From Rhizobacter sp. (GTDB lineage: Bacteria; Pseudomonadota; Gammaproteobacteria; Burkholderiales; Burkholderiaceae_C): DNA of 64,000 nucleotides. Under the pieces are notes generated by a model, which did no database searches, was not told the origin of the DNA, and saw nothing but the letters and a program-made list of their open reading frames with translations. Made by a program: the position numbers and the translations under genes. The stretch is taken from NCBI GenBank assembly GCA_025350965.1, contig JANXWV010000065.1:1-64000 (forward strand), in the 5' to 3' direction. The stretch's first letter is position 1. Every line of letters begins with the position of its first letter. This document shows positions 35,010 through 43,574 of the stretch, in pieces.

Positions 35010-36706
35010 CGACCGCCGAGCCGAGCTTGCTGCGCATCACCGACCTGCGCCTGCCGCTGGGTCACGCCGATTCCGCCTTGCGCGCGGCCGTCGTCGCGCG
35101 GCTGGGCATCACCGAGGCCGCACTGACCGGCTTCACCGTCTTCAAGCGCAGCTTCGATGCGCGCAAACGCAGCGCGATCCAGCTCATCTACACGCTCGAC
35201 TGCACTGTCGCCGATGTGGGCACCGTGTTCGCGCGCCTGCAAGGCGACCCACACATCCGCCCCACGCCCGACACCGGCTACCACTTCATGGGCCACGCGC
35301 CCGCCGACTTTGCAGCGCAGCAACGCCCGCGCCCAGTCGTTGTGGGCTTCGGGCCCTGCGGTATTTTCGCCTCGCTGGTGCTCGCGCAGATGGGGCTCAG
35401 GCCCATCGTGCTGGAGCGCGGCAAGGCGGTGCGCGAGCGCACCAAAGACACCTGGGACCTGTGGCGCAAGAGCGTGTTGCACCCGGAGTCGAACGTGCAG
35501 TTTGGCGAGGGCGGCGCCGGCACGTTCTCGGACGGGAAGCTGTGGAGCCAGATCAGCGACCCGCGCCACCTGACGCGCAAGGTCTTGTCCGAGTTCGTGA
35601 AGGCCGGCGCGCCCGAAGAAATTTTGTTCATCGCCAAGCCGCACATCGGCACCTTCCGCCTCGTCGGGGTGGTCGAGAAGATGCGCGCCGAGATCGAGTC
35701 ACTGGGCGGTGAGGTGCGCTTCGGCCAGCGCGTGACCGACGTGTTGATCGAGGGCGGCTCAGTGCGCGGCGTGACGTTGAACGACCGAGAGCAGCTCACG
35801 GCCGAGCATGTCGTCATCGCCCTCGGCCACAGCGCGCGCGACACCTTCGCAATGCTGCACGAGCGCGGCGTGTTCATGGAGGCGAAGCCGTTCTCGCTGG
35901 GCTTTCGCATCGAGCACCCTCAGTCCATCGTCGACGCGGCGCGCTTCGGGGCCAGCGCCGGCCACCCGGTCCTCGGGGCGGCCGACTACAAGCTCGTGCA
36001 CCACTGCAGAGGTGGTCGCTCGGTCTACAGCTTTTGCATGTGCCCCGGCGGCACCGTGGTGGCCGCCACGTCCGAGCCGGGCCGCGTGGTGACGAACGGC
36101 ATGAGCCAGTACTCGCGCAACGAACGCAACGCGAATGCCGGTATCGTAGTGGGCATCACGCCGCAGGACTATCGGCAAGACGGGCTCACCGATGGCGTGC
36201 GGTCTGACATGCGCTCTGACGTGGTCCACCCGCTCGACGGGATCGCCTTCCAGCGCTTCTGGGAGTCGCGCGCATTCGAGCTCGGCGGCGGCAGTTACGC
36301 CGCACCCGCGCAGCTGGTTGGTGACTTCATGAAGGGCCAGCGTTCGGCGGTTCTCGGTGGCGTGGAGCCTTCGTACCAACCCGGCGTGCAACTCACCGAC
36401 CTGGGCCAGCGCGGCCACAGTACGCTGCCCGGCTACGCCATCGATGCGATACGCGAAGCGCTGCCCGCGTTCGAGCGCCAGATCAAGGGCTTCAGCATGG
36501 TTGATGCGGTGCTGACGGGCGTGGAGACACGCACCTCATCACCGCTGCGCATCACGCGGGGGCGCGATCACCAGAGCCTGAACGTGCGCGGCCTGTACCC
36601 CGCTGGTGAAGGCGCGGGCTATGCGGGCGGCATCATGTCGGCCGGGGTCGACGGCATCGAAGTGGCCGAGTCGCTGGCACGGTCGATGCTCGGCCTGGCC
36701 GCCTGA
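35006..36706 (+). CDS. FAD-dependent dehydrogenase of the COG2509 family
   Basis: A 566-residue flavoprotein of unknown substrate. A 100-residue N-terminal domain (SLLRITDLRLPLGHADSALR) precedes the FAD Rossmann motif VVVGFGPCGIFASLVLAQMG near 112. The family blocks SNVQFGEGGAGTFSDGKLWS near 160 and SFCMCPGGTVVAATSEPGRV near 345 are present, with a C-terminal FAD closure YPAGEGAGYAGGIMSAGVDG. The Cys pair in FCMCPGG may be redox-active. It is coupled by ATGA to the ABC exporter, but no functional link is known. Confidence 0.88.
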   Translation: MTTAEPSLLRITDLRLPLGHADSALRAAVVARLGITEAALTGFTVFKRSFDARKRSAIQLIYTLDCTVADVGTVFARLQGDPHIRPTPDTGYHFMGHAPADFAAQQRPRPVVVGFGPCGIFASLVLAQMGLRPIVLERGKAVRERTKDTWDLWRKSVLHPESNVQFGEGGAGTFSDGKLWSQISDPRHLTRKVLSEFVKAGAPEEILFIAKPHIGTFRLVGVVEKMRAEIESLGGEVRFGQRVTDVLIEGGSVRGVTLNDREQLTAEHVVIALGHSARDTFAMLHERGVFMEAKPFSLGFRIEHPQSIVDAARFGASAGHPVLGAADYKLVHHCRGGRSVYSFCMCPGGTVVAATSEPGRVVTNGMSQYSRNERNANAGIVVGITPQDYRQDGLTDGVRSDMRSDVVHPLDGIAFQRFWESRAFELGGGSYAAPAQLVGDFMKGQRSAVLGGVEPSYQPGVQLTDLGQRGHSTLPGYAIDAIREALPAFERQIKGFSMVDAVLTGVETRTSSPLRITRGRDHQSLNVRGLYPAGEGAGYAGGIMSAGVDGIEVAESLARSMLGLAA

Positions 36707-36799
36707 GAAGCCGGCCCCACAACCCGGTAGGACAACGACGACACCACATCGCGGCGTTCTCGGCGATGCAGGCCGATTGCGATTGGTAACACTCGTTGT

Positions 36800-37501
36800 G
36801 TGTACACGCAGCCTCGCCCTTCCATTGCCATCCGGCCCGTCGAAGCCGCACCCGTTGAACCGGTGGCGGTCGACATCCGCAACTTGTTGATCGCGGTCGG
36901 CAACGGCAACCGCGCAGCATTCAAGCAGATCTACGAGTTGACAAGCGCGCGGTTGCTCGGCGTGGTGCTGCGCGTGAACACGCACCGCGGTGAAGCCGAA
37001 GAGGTGCTGCAGGACGTGTACGTGTCGGTGTGGCACCTGGCCGGCCAGTACCGGCAAGTCCGTGGCGACGCATTGGCGTGGCTGGTCAGTGTGGCTCGCA
37101 ACCGTGCCATCGACAGCATGCGGCTGCGCCAGCGGCGACCCCAAGCCGCTTGGTCGGGCGCGACCGACGACGCGGCTGACGGCCCGTATGACGGCATGGC
37201 CTGTGGGCGACCGGGGCCGCATGAGGCGTGCAGCGCGGCATCAGACGCTGCATTGCTTTCCACTTGCCTGGGCAGCCTCAGCGCGCCACAGCGCCACAGC
37301 CTGGTGCTGGCTTACTGCGAAGGCCTCAGCCATGCCGAGATCGCGCAGCGCATGGGCCGCCCGGTGGGCAGCGTCAAGAGCTGGGTGCGGCGCGGCCTGA
37401 TTGACCTGCGCGAGCGGTTCGATGCCCATGCAAGTCGCGGCATGCAGCCGTGCAGCGCGCAGCCCGCGTTGCGGCCTCACGGGCACGCCGCCAGCACCTG
37501 A
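36800..37501 (+). CDS. ECF-type RNA polymerase sigma factor
   Basis: A 233-residue sigma-70-family factor. Region 2 lies at about 45-110 (AFKQIYELTSARLLGVVLRV, EEVLQDVYVSVWHLAGQY, and the -10-recognition ARNRAIDSMRLRQRRP). Region 4 has the HTH LSHAEIAQRMGRPVGSVKSW near 180. It resembles the RpoE/SigK-like group normally followed by an anti-sigma factor, but the next gene is a DUF2087 protein, so no cognate anti-sigma is adjacent. The only plausible start is GTG at 36800, with no clear ribosome binding site. Confidence 0.88.
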   Translation: MYTQPRPSIAIRPVEAAPVEPVAVDIRNLLIAVGNGNRAAFKQIYELTSARLLGVVLRVNTHRGEAEEVLQDVYVSVWHLAGQYRQVRGDALAWLVSVARNRAIDSMRLRQRRPQAAWSGATDDAADGPYDGMACGRPGPHEACSAASDAALLSTCLGSLSAPQRHSLVLAYCEGLSHAEIAQRMGRPVGSVKSWVRRGLIDLRERFDAHASRGMQPCSAQPALRPHGHAAST

Positions 37502-37549
37502 AGCGCGGGTGGCGCGTACGATGCCCGGCTCGAAACAGGAGCGGTGGCC

Positions 37550-38005
37550 ATGGACGCGACGATGACAGCACTCGAACGGTTGGCGCCGAAACAAGGCGTC
37601 ACGCTCGGCGCACTCGGAACCAGTGACCTGCAGGTGGTGCTGGTGCTGGCGGCGCGCTGCCTGCCAATGGGCCCGCCGCAAACCGAACGCGAGGTGAACA
37701 CTTTGCTGCAGACCTGGCTTGCAGGCACAGGTGCAATGCTGCGTGTCGATCATGTCGAATTGCGCCGCACGCTGATCGACTTCCAGCTCTGGGAGCGCGA
37801 CGGCTTCGGCCACGCTTACCGGCGGGTACGCAACCTCGCGAACGCGGCGCTCGCGCAGCACGCGGCAGCGCTTGCAGACTTCGACGCCGAGCGGTTCGTG
37901 GCCATCTGCCGGGCGCAGCACGCGGCTGATCGCGCTCTGCGCAAATCGAACCACGGCAACGCGATCAAGGGCACGCTGCCATCACCTGCGCCACCGCAGC
38001 AGTGA
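37550..38005 (+). CDS. DUF2087 domain protein
   Basis: A 151-residue protein whose central part (VLAARCLPMGPPQTEREVNT, then HVELRRTLIDFQLWERDGFG) matches DUF2087, a small domain often found in transcriptional regulators or fused to HTH/acetyltransferase domains. Here it stands alone with a short N-terminal region and an alanine-rich C-terminal helix. AGGAG lies 8 bases before the ATG at 37550. The last 41 bases overlap the 3' end of the convergent M20 peptidase gene. Confidence 0.78.
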   Translation: MDATMTALERLAPKQGVTLGALGTSDLQVVLVLAARCLPMGPPQTEREVNTLLQTWLAGTGAMLRVDHVELRRTLIDFQLWERDGFGHAYRRVRNLANAALAQHAAALADFDAERFVAICRAQHAADRALRKSNHGNAIKGTLPSPAPPQQ

Positions 38006-39452
38006 GCTTCTTGGCGTAAGGCACGTGCAGGAACTCGTTCGGCCCGTGGGCGTTGCTCTTCGGGCCCAGCACGCCGCAGACCATCATCTGCGCGGCCGGG
38101 AAGCCCTTTTGCAGCATGCTCATGAGCGGGATCGTGCCACCCTGGCCAATGTGGCCGCAGGGCGCGCCGAAGTGCGCTTGTGATGCGGTGTTGAGCGCCT
38201 GATCGAGCCACGGCGCCAGCGCCGGCGCATTCCAGCCGGTGGCACCTTGGGCGCCGGCACGGCCATCGGATGCGAACGTGACCTTCGCGTTGTAAGGCGC
38301 GTTGTCTTCGAGCAAGGCCTTGAGTCGGGCGGCGGCCTCGTTGCCGTCGATCAGCGGCGGCAGGCGCAGGCCGAGCTTGAATGCGGTGTAGGGCCGCAGC
38401 ACGTTGCCGGCATTCTTCAACTCGGGGAAGCCTTCGGCGCCCGTCACGCTGAGCGTCGGCTTCCAGGTGCGGTTGAGCAGCGCTTGCACCGGGTCGGTCG
38501 TGGTGGGCAGCACCGGCCCGCCATCGGCGCCGCAGGCCCACGGGAAGCGCTTCCAGACCTCGTCTCCGAGCGTCTGCGCGGCAGCCTTGGCCTGCTCGAT
38601 GCGGTCGGCCGGAATGGCGCAGTGAAAGCTCTGCGGCAGCAACTCGCCGGTGGCGCTGTCTTCGAGCCGGTCGAGCACCTGGCGCAGGATGCGAAAGGTC
38701 GACGGCACCAGACCGCTCGAATCGCCCGAGTGCACGCCTTCGGTCAGCACCTCGACCTTGAGCACGCCGCTGACCATGCCGCGCAGATTGGTGGTGAGCC
38801 AGAGCTGCTCGTAGTTGCCGGCGCCGCTGTCCAGGCAGACCACCAGGCTCACGTTGCCCAGGCGGGCTTTGAGCACGTCGATGTAGGCGGGCAGGTCGAA
38901 CGAGCCGCTCTCTTCGCAGCTCTCGATGATGCCGACGCAGCGCGGCCGCGGAATGCCTTGCGCGTCGAGCGCCATGATGGCGGCGAGCGACGCATACACG
39001 GCGTAGCCGTCGTCGGCGCTGCCGCGTCCGTAGAGCAGGCCGTCAACGTACTTCGGCGTCCAGGGGCCGAGGTCGTTGCGCCACCCGTTGAACTCGGGTT
39101 GCTTGTCGAGGTGCCCGTACAGGCAGATGGTGGGCGCACCCGCCTCGTTGCCGCCGGCCTTGGTGGCCGGCACCTCGAAGAAGATGACCGGCGTGCGGCC
39201 TGCGATCCGCACCACTTCGAGCTTGATGCCGGCCACGCGCTTGCTCTCGACCCAGCGCGCGGCGTCGGTGATCACGCGCTCGATGTGGCCGTTGGCGGCC
39301 CAGTCGGCGTCGAACATCGGGCTCTTTGCGGGGATGGAGATGTAGTGCGTGATGGCCGGCACGATCTCTGCATCCCACAGGCGATCGGTGAAGGCTTTGA
39401 TGGCGTTGCCCTCGTCGGGCTGAAGGGGCAGGTTCGGGTCTCGTGCGTTCAT
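37965..39452 (-). CDS. M20-family metallopeptidase (dipeptidase/carboxypeptidase-like)
   Basis: A 495-residue zinc peptidase. Metal ligands are visible in order: His in LYGHLDKQPE near 110, bridging Asp in GRGSADDGYA near 140, the Glu pair in GIIESCEESGS near 172, Asp in VVCLDSGAGNYE near 204, and the terminal His in GPKSNAHGPNEF near 475. The dimerisation domain lies between about 220 and 400. It probably hydrolyses dipeptides or N-acyl amino acids in the cytoplasm. The ATG at 39452 has AAGGA 9 bases ahead. It overlaps the convergent DUF2087 gene by 41 bases. Confidence 0.9.
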   Translation of the reverse strand: MNARDPNLPLQPDEGNAIKAFTDRLWDAEIVPAITHYISIPAKSPMFDADWAANGHIERVITDAARWVESKRVAGIKLEVVRIAGRTPVIFFEVPATKAGGNEAGAPTICLYGHLDKQPEFNGWRNDLGPWTPKYVDGLLYGRGSADDGYAVYASLAAIMALDAQGIPRPRCVGIIESCEESGSFDLPAYIDVLKARLGNVSLVVCLDSGAGNYEQLWLTTNLRGMVSGVLKVEVLTEGVHSGDSSGLVPSTFRILRQVLDRLEDSATGELLPQSFHCAIPADRIEQAKAAAQTLGDEVWKRFPWACGADGGPVLPTTTDPVQALLNRTWKPTLSVTGAEGFPELKNAGNVLRPYTAFKLGLRLPPLIDGNEAAARLKALLEDNAPYNAKVTFASDGRAGAQGATGWNAPALAPWLDQALNTASQAHFGAPCGHIGQGGTIPLMSMLQKGFPAAQMMVCGVLGPKSNAHGPNEFLHVPYAKKLTAAVAQVMAACP

Positions 39453-39542
39453 GGTCGTGTCCTTCGTGCGGAAGTTCCGCAAGTGTAGGACCGGGGCCGC
39501 GCCACCCTTGGTTGAACGGGAGTAACCCGCGAGCGCCGCTTC

Positions 39543-39548
39543 TATACT
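39543..39548 (+). promoter_or_regulatory. Candidate -10 element of the DUF4399 gene
   Basis: TATACT 42 bases before the ATG at 39591 in the divergent gap with the M20 gene. No -35 of good quality is at the right distance. Confidence 0.4.
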
Positions 39549-39590
39549 CTGCGCGCTTCACTTTTAGTTACTTCTTTGCGTGCAACCCCG

Positions 39591-40406
39591 ATGCCCATCC
39601 GCCACCTGATCACCGTCGTCCGGTCCGCCGCACTCTGGGTGGCACTTGCCTTCAGCATTGGCGCCTTCGCGCCGCCAGCCCGCGCGGCCGAGACGCTGCA
39701 TCCGTGGGTGGTGCCGGCACCGCGTCTGGCAAAGGAGGCCTACTTCAGCAACCTGAAAGACGGCGCCACCATCGAAACGCCGTTTCTGGTCAAGTTCGGC
39801 CTGACCGGCATGGGCCTCGCACCCATCGTCAAGCCCGTGGGCAAGACGGGCCACCACCACCTGCTGGTGAATCGCGAACTGCCGATGGACTTCAGCCAGC
39901 CGCTGCCGTTCAACGACCAGTACATCCACTTCGGCAAGGGGCAGATGGAATCGGTGCTGGCCTTCCCGCCCGGCAAGTACACCCTGCGCCTCGTGCTGGC
40001 CGATGACAAGCACATTCCGAACTTCGTCTACAGCAAGCCCATCACTGTGACGGTCACGAAGAAGAACGAGGCCGTCGACCCGAAGAGCCTGATCAGCAAG
40101 TCGGTGGCGATCCTGCAGCCCGCACCGGGCGCCGCGTTGACGGCGCCGCTGCGCATCGCGTTCCATGTGTCGGGCTTCAACGTCTCGAACACCGCCCTGT
40201 CGGAAAAGGGCAGCGGCCACTTCCGCCTTCGCATCAAACCGGACGGTGGTCGCGACGAGGTGATCGACCTCGTCAACGGGTTCACCGAAACCTGGCTGCA
40301 GCCCCCCGCAGGCAGCTACAGCGCGCGGGTCGAGTTCATTGACAACACGGCCCCCGACCAGGTGCTGCTGACTTCGCCTGCGGTGGCCTTCAGCGTGGCC
40401 AAATAA
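39591..40406 (+). CDS. DUF4399 domain periplasmic protein
   Basis: A 271-residue exported protein with DUF4399 features: a signal peptide ending PPARAAE, and the His-rich signature VGKTGHHHLLVNRELPMDFS near 85, followed by NDQYIHFGKGQ and LRLVLADDKHIPN. DUF4399 occurs in two copies here: a second weaker copy (SGHFRLRIKPDGGRDEVIDL) follows near 205, where the HHH is reduced to SGH. Function is unknown; the histidines might bind metal. The ATG at 39591 is preferred over a TTG five codons upstream. It is divergent from the M20 gene. Confidence 0.85.
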   Translation: MPIRHLITVVRSAALWVALAFSIGAFAPPARAAETLHPWVVPAPRLAKEAYFSNLKDGATIETPFLVKFGLTGMGLAPIVKPVGKTGHHHLLVNRELPMDFSQPLPFNDQYIHFGKGQMESVLAFPPGKYTLRLVLADDKHIPNFVYSKPITVTVTKKNEAVDPKSLISKSVAILQPAPGAALTAPLRIAFHVSGFNVSNTALSEKGSGHFRLRIKPDGGRDEVIDLVNGFTETWLQPPAGSYSARVEFIDNTAPDQVLLTSPAVAFSVAK

Positions 40407-40438
40407 CGGCACTCGATCCGCCACCAACCCGGCCCGCC

Positions 40439-41269
40439 ATGAGCAACGACTTCTTCCAGATCAGCACCGATGCCGGCATCGCCCACCTGCAGCTGAACCG
40501 GCCGGAGCGCCTGAACACGATGGCGCTGCCGTTCTTTCCGCTGCTGCGCGACGCCGTGCGTGCCACCGCCGACGGCGGTGAGGCGCGCGTGCTGGTGGTG
40601 TCGTCCACCGGCAAGCACTTCAGCGCCGGCATGGCGCTTGACGTGTTCGGCACCGACGACGCGTTCCTCGTCACCGGCACGGCGCGCGCCCGCCTCGGCT
40701 TCCAGGAGCAATTGCGCCGCCTGATCGACTGCTTCAGCGCGCTCGACGAGGTGCGCATTCCTGTCATCTGCGCGGTGCAGGGCGGCTGCATCGGCGGTGC
40801 GCTCGACCTGGCCACCGCGTGCGACATTCGCGTGTGCAGCGCCGATGCCTTCTTCACGGTGCAAGAGGTGCACATCGGCATGATGGCCGACCTGGGTGTG
40901 CTGCAGCGCCTGGCGAAGATCGTGCCGCCGGGCGTGGCGCGCGAGATGGCCTACACCGGTGAGCGGGTCGGCGCCGAGCGCGCCCTGCAGGTCGGGCTGG
41001 TGAACGCGGTGCGGCCGGATGCCGCCGCCACGCTGGCGCATGCGATGAGCCTGGCGCGCAGCATCGCGGCCAAGTCACCCCTGGCCGTGGCCGGCAGCAA
41101 GCTGGCGCTGAACCACGCACGCGATCACGGCACGGCCGCGAGCCTGGCGCAAATGACCTTGCTGCAAAGCGCCATCTTCGACACCGACGAGATCGCCCTC
41201 GCGATCGACGCCTGGCGTGCCAAGAAATTGGCCGCATTCGACGCCCTGGGCCCTGTTGCAGCGCGCTGA
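40439..41269 (+). CDS. Enoyl-CoA hydratase/isomerase family protein (crotonase)
   Basis: A 276-residue crotonase-fold enzyme acting on acyl-CoA thioesters. The oxyanion-hole segments are HFSAGMALDVF near 62 and VQGGCIGGALDLATACDIRV near 110. The acidic residue region FTVQEVHIGMMADLGVLQRL follows; D146 (in MMADLG) matches the dienoyl-CoA isomerase pattern (ECH1 type, Asp here) better than the Glu/Glu of enoyl-CoA hydratase. It is a single gene between DUF4399 and a small hypothetical gene, outside any beta-oxidation cluster. Confidence 0.87.
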   Translation: MSNDFFQISTDAGIAHLQLNRPERLNTMALPFFPLLRDAVRATADGGEARVLVVSSTGKHFSAGMALDVFGTDDAFLVTGTARARLGFQEQLRRLIDCFSALDEVRIPVICAVQGGCIGGALDLATACDIRVCSADAFFTVQEVHIGMMADLGVLQRLAKIVPPGVAREMAYTGERVGAERALQVGLVNAVRPDAAATLAHAMSLARSIAAKSPLAVAGSKLALNHARDHGTAASLAQMTLLQSAIFDTDEIALAIDAWRAKKLAAFDALGPVAAR

Positions 41270-41323
41270 CGCGCGCGGTCACTGGCAGCGTGCATACTCT
41301 GATTTTCCTTGCCGGAAGGGGCC

Positions 41324-41545
41324 ATGGACGCCACCCAGATCTTTCGCCACAAGGACTACGAGCTCACCTGCTCGGCACGCGCGGTGGACAGTGGTCGTTT
41401 CGCCCCGACCTTGACGCTGTGCAAGCAGGTCTGGCCCACCCGCCCGCGCGAAATCGCCGTCGCGCGCGGTGAGCACATGAGCGCCGAAGCCGCCATCGCC
41501 GCCGCCCACGCGCAAGGCCTGGAGTGGATCGCGAACTACGGGTGA
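41324..41545 (+). CDS. Small hypothetical protein, 73 residues
   Basis: A small soluble protein I do not recognise by name. It starts MDATQIFRHKDYELTCSARA and ends AAHAQGLEWIANYG. The composition is ordinary and coding-like, it has GGAAGG 5 bases before the ATG, and the frame is free of overlap with other genes. No signal peptide or membrane segment is visible. A CATACT lies about 25 bases upstream as a possible -10. It precedes the Vgb-like gene by 31 bases and may be co-transcribed with it. Confidence 0.65.
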   Translation: MDATQIFRHKDYELTCSARAVDSGRFAPTLTLCKQVWPTRPREIAVARGEHMSAEAAIAAAHAQGLEWIANYG

Positions 41546-41576
41546 CTGACGACGGGCCCGAGCGCAGGAGCAACGC

Positions 41577-42581
41577 ATGCGAACCACGTCACGACGTCAC
41601 GCTTTGCGCCTGCTGGCAACGCCGCTCGCCCTCGGTGCGCTCGCGCTGCCCGGCCTCGCACGGGCGGCGGCCCTGCAGGCCTGGTCACTGAACACACCGC
41701 AGCGCACCGGCATTCATGACGTGGCCCCCGCGCCCGATGGTGGCGTCTGGTTCACCGCCCAGCGCAGCGGCCACCTCGGCTGGTTCGACCCGGCCAGCGG
41801 CCGCACCGAGCTCGTCGCGCTCGGGGCCGGCTCGGCGCCGCACGGCGTGATCGCGGGGCCGGACAAGGCCGCGTGGGTGACCGACGGCGGCCTGAGTGCC
41901 ATCGTTCGCGTGGGCTGGCCGGAGCGCGCGGTGCGGGCCTTCCCGCTGCCCGCCGTTGCGCCCTACGCCAACCTCAACACCGCGACCTTCGACCACGACG
42001 GCGACCTCTGGTTCACCGGCCAGAGCGGCGTGGTCGGCAGGCTCGCGATCAAGACCGGCGCGGTCACGCTGAAAGACGCGCCGCGCGGGCGCGGGCCTTA
42101 TGGCATCTGCACCACGCCGTCGGGCGACGTGTGGTGGTGTTCGCTGGCGGGTTCATTCATTGCGCGCATCGACCGGCGCAGCGGCGAGTCGGTGGTCGTC
42201 GAGCCGCCGACGAAGAACCAGGGCGCGCGCCGCGTCTGGAGCGATAGCCGGGGCCGCATCTGGGTCAGTGAATGGCTCAGCGGCAACCTGTCGGTGCATG
42301 ACCCTGCAGCCAAGGCCGGCGAAAAGGGGTCGTGGCGCGCCTGGCGGCTGCCGGGCGACAGCCCGCGCCCTTACGCGGTCTACGTGGACGAGCGCGACAA
42401 GGTCTGGGTGAGCGACTTCGGCGGCAACACCGTGTTCCGCTTCGACCCCGCCACCGAACGCTTCGAGCGCTTCGGCTCGCCCCGCGAAGCAGCCAGCGTG
42501 CGCCAGATCCTCGGCCGCCCGGGCGAGGTGTGGCTGCCCGAGAGCGGCACCGAACACATCGCCGTCATCCGGAGCAGCTGA
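41577..42581 (+). CDS. Virginiamycin B lyase-like (streptogramin lyase) beta-propeller protein, exported
   Basis: A 334-residue protein with a Tat-like signal (TSRRHALRLLATPLALGALA) and repeated propeller blades of the Vgb/SMP-30 type: DVAPAPDGGVWFTAQRSGHL near 48, ATFDHDGDLWFTGQSGVVG near 140, WSDSRGRIWVSEWLSGNL near 220 and VYVDERDKVWVSDFGGNTVF near 265. Antibiotic inactivation is not implied; most such homologues have unknown roles. The Arg-Arg motif suggests export of a folded protein. AGGAG lies 6 bases before the ATG. Confidence 0.85.
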   Translation: MRTTSRRHALRLLATPLALGALALPGLARAAALQAWSLNTPQRTGIHDVAPAPDGGVWFTAQRSGHLGWFDPASGRTELVALGAGSAPHGVIAGPDKAAWVTDGGLSAIVRVGWPERAVRAFPLPAVAPYANLNTATFDHDGDLWFTGQSGVVGRLAIKTGAVTLKDAPRGRGPYGICTTPSGDVWWCSLAGSFIARIDRRSGESVVVEPPTKNQGARRVWSDSRGRIWVSEWLSGNLSVHDPAAKAGEKGSWRAWRLPGDSPRPYAVYVDERDKVWVSDFGGNTVFRFDPATERFERFGSPREAASVRQILGRPGEVWLPESGTEHIAVIRSS

Positions 42582-42622
42582 GCTTGGCGCGCTTGAACTG
42601 AGGCCCACGCCTCAGCGGCCAC

Positions 42623-43471
42623 TCAACGCGACTGTTGCATGCGCAGGCGCCGCTCGGCATCTTCCAGGCGGGCGTCATCGATCTCGCGCATCACGCTGCC
42701 GGTGTCCACCGGGCCGGCGCGGTGCACGAACTGCCCGGTCAGCGGCACATCGGGCGCCAACGCGCCGGTCTCGTACAGGCTCCAGATCTCGTGGCCGAAG
42801 TCGGTGGCCAGCAGTTCGGGCGCGGTGCGGCCGAAGAAGTGACGCAGGTTCTCCACATCGCGCAGCAGCATGCGCTTCGCATGGTTGTTGCCCGCCGCGT
42901 CGATGGCCTGCGGCAAGTCGATGATGACGGGGCCGTCGGCTGCCAGCAAAATGTTGAACTCCGACAGGTCGCCGTGCACCACGCCGGCGCACAACATGCG
43001 CACGACCTCGCGGATCAGGCTCGCATGGTGGCTGCGCGCCTCGCTGGCGGTGAACGCCACGTCGTTCAGTCGCGGGGCTGCCGCACCGTCGGCGTCGACC
43101 ACCAGTTCCATCAAGAGAACGCCCTCGAAGAAGTTGTACGGCTTGGGCACCCGCACGCCCGCACCGGCCAGGCGGTACAGCGCATCGACCTCTGCGCTTT
43201 GCCACGCAGCCTCGGTGGCCTCGCGCCCGAAGCGCGTGCCCTTGGCCATCGCGCGGGCCTGGCGGCTGTTCTTGACCTTGCGGTTCTCGGTGTAGTCGAC
43301 CGCCTGGCGGAAGCTGCGTTCGGTGGCGTCCTTGTAGACCTTGGCGCAACGGGTCTCGTCGCCGCAGCGCACCACGAACACCATGGCCTCCTTGCCGCTC
43401 ATCAACTGACGCAAGACGCTGTCGATCAGGCCTTCGTCGATCAGGGTTTGCAGGCGCTTGGGGGCTTTCAT
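42623..43471 (-). CDS. RIO1-like serine protein kinase
   Basis: A 282-residue atypical protein kinase of the bacterial RIO1 group. The nucleotide loop is MSGKEAMVFVV near 24, the ATP-binding lysine is in CAKVYKDAT near 43, the catalytic loop GVVHGDLSEFNILLA near 163 and the metal-binding IIDLPQAIDA near 182. The bacterial form lacks the eukaryotic N-terminal winged helix. Substrates in bacteria are largely unknown. Transcribed alone; separated from the upstream phasin-like gene by the long hairpin at 43515. Confidence 0.9.
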   Translation of the reverse strand: MKAPKRLQTLIDEGLIDSVLRQLMSGKEAMVFVVRCGDETRCAKVYKDATERSFRQAVDYTENRKVKNSRQARAMAKGTRFGREATEAAWQSAEVDALYRLAGAGVRVPKPYNFFEGVLLMELVVDADGAAAPRLNDVAFTASEARSHHASLIREVVRMLCAGVVHGDLSEFNILLAADGPVIIDLPQAIDAAGNNHAKRMLLRDVENLRHFFGRTAPELLATDFGHEIWSLYETGALAPDVPLTGQFVHRAGPVDTGSVMREIDDARLEDAERRLRMQQSR

Positions 43472-43514
43472 CGCCGCGATTGTCCGCTGTGCCTGTCCGA
43501 CCCCATGACGAATG

Positions 43515-43555
43515 CGGCGAAGGGGCTCGGCGCATCGCGCCGAGCCCCTTCGCCG
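43515..43555 (-). terminator. 19-bp perfect hairpin after the phasin-like gene
   Basis: Positions 43515-43533 and 43537-43555 are exact inverse complements around a 3-base loop. It begins 19 bases past the phasin-like stop and lies upstream of the RIO kinase start, so it should end or stabilise the phasin transcript. No U tract follows. Confidence 0.7.
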
Positions 43556-43574
43556 GGCCTGCAGAGCGGTTCGC

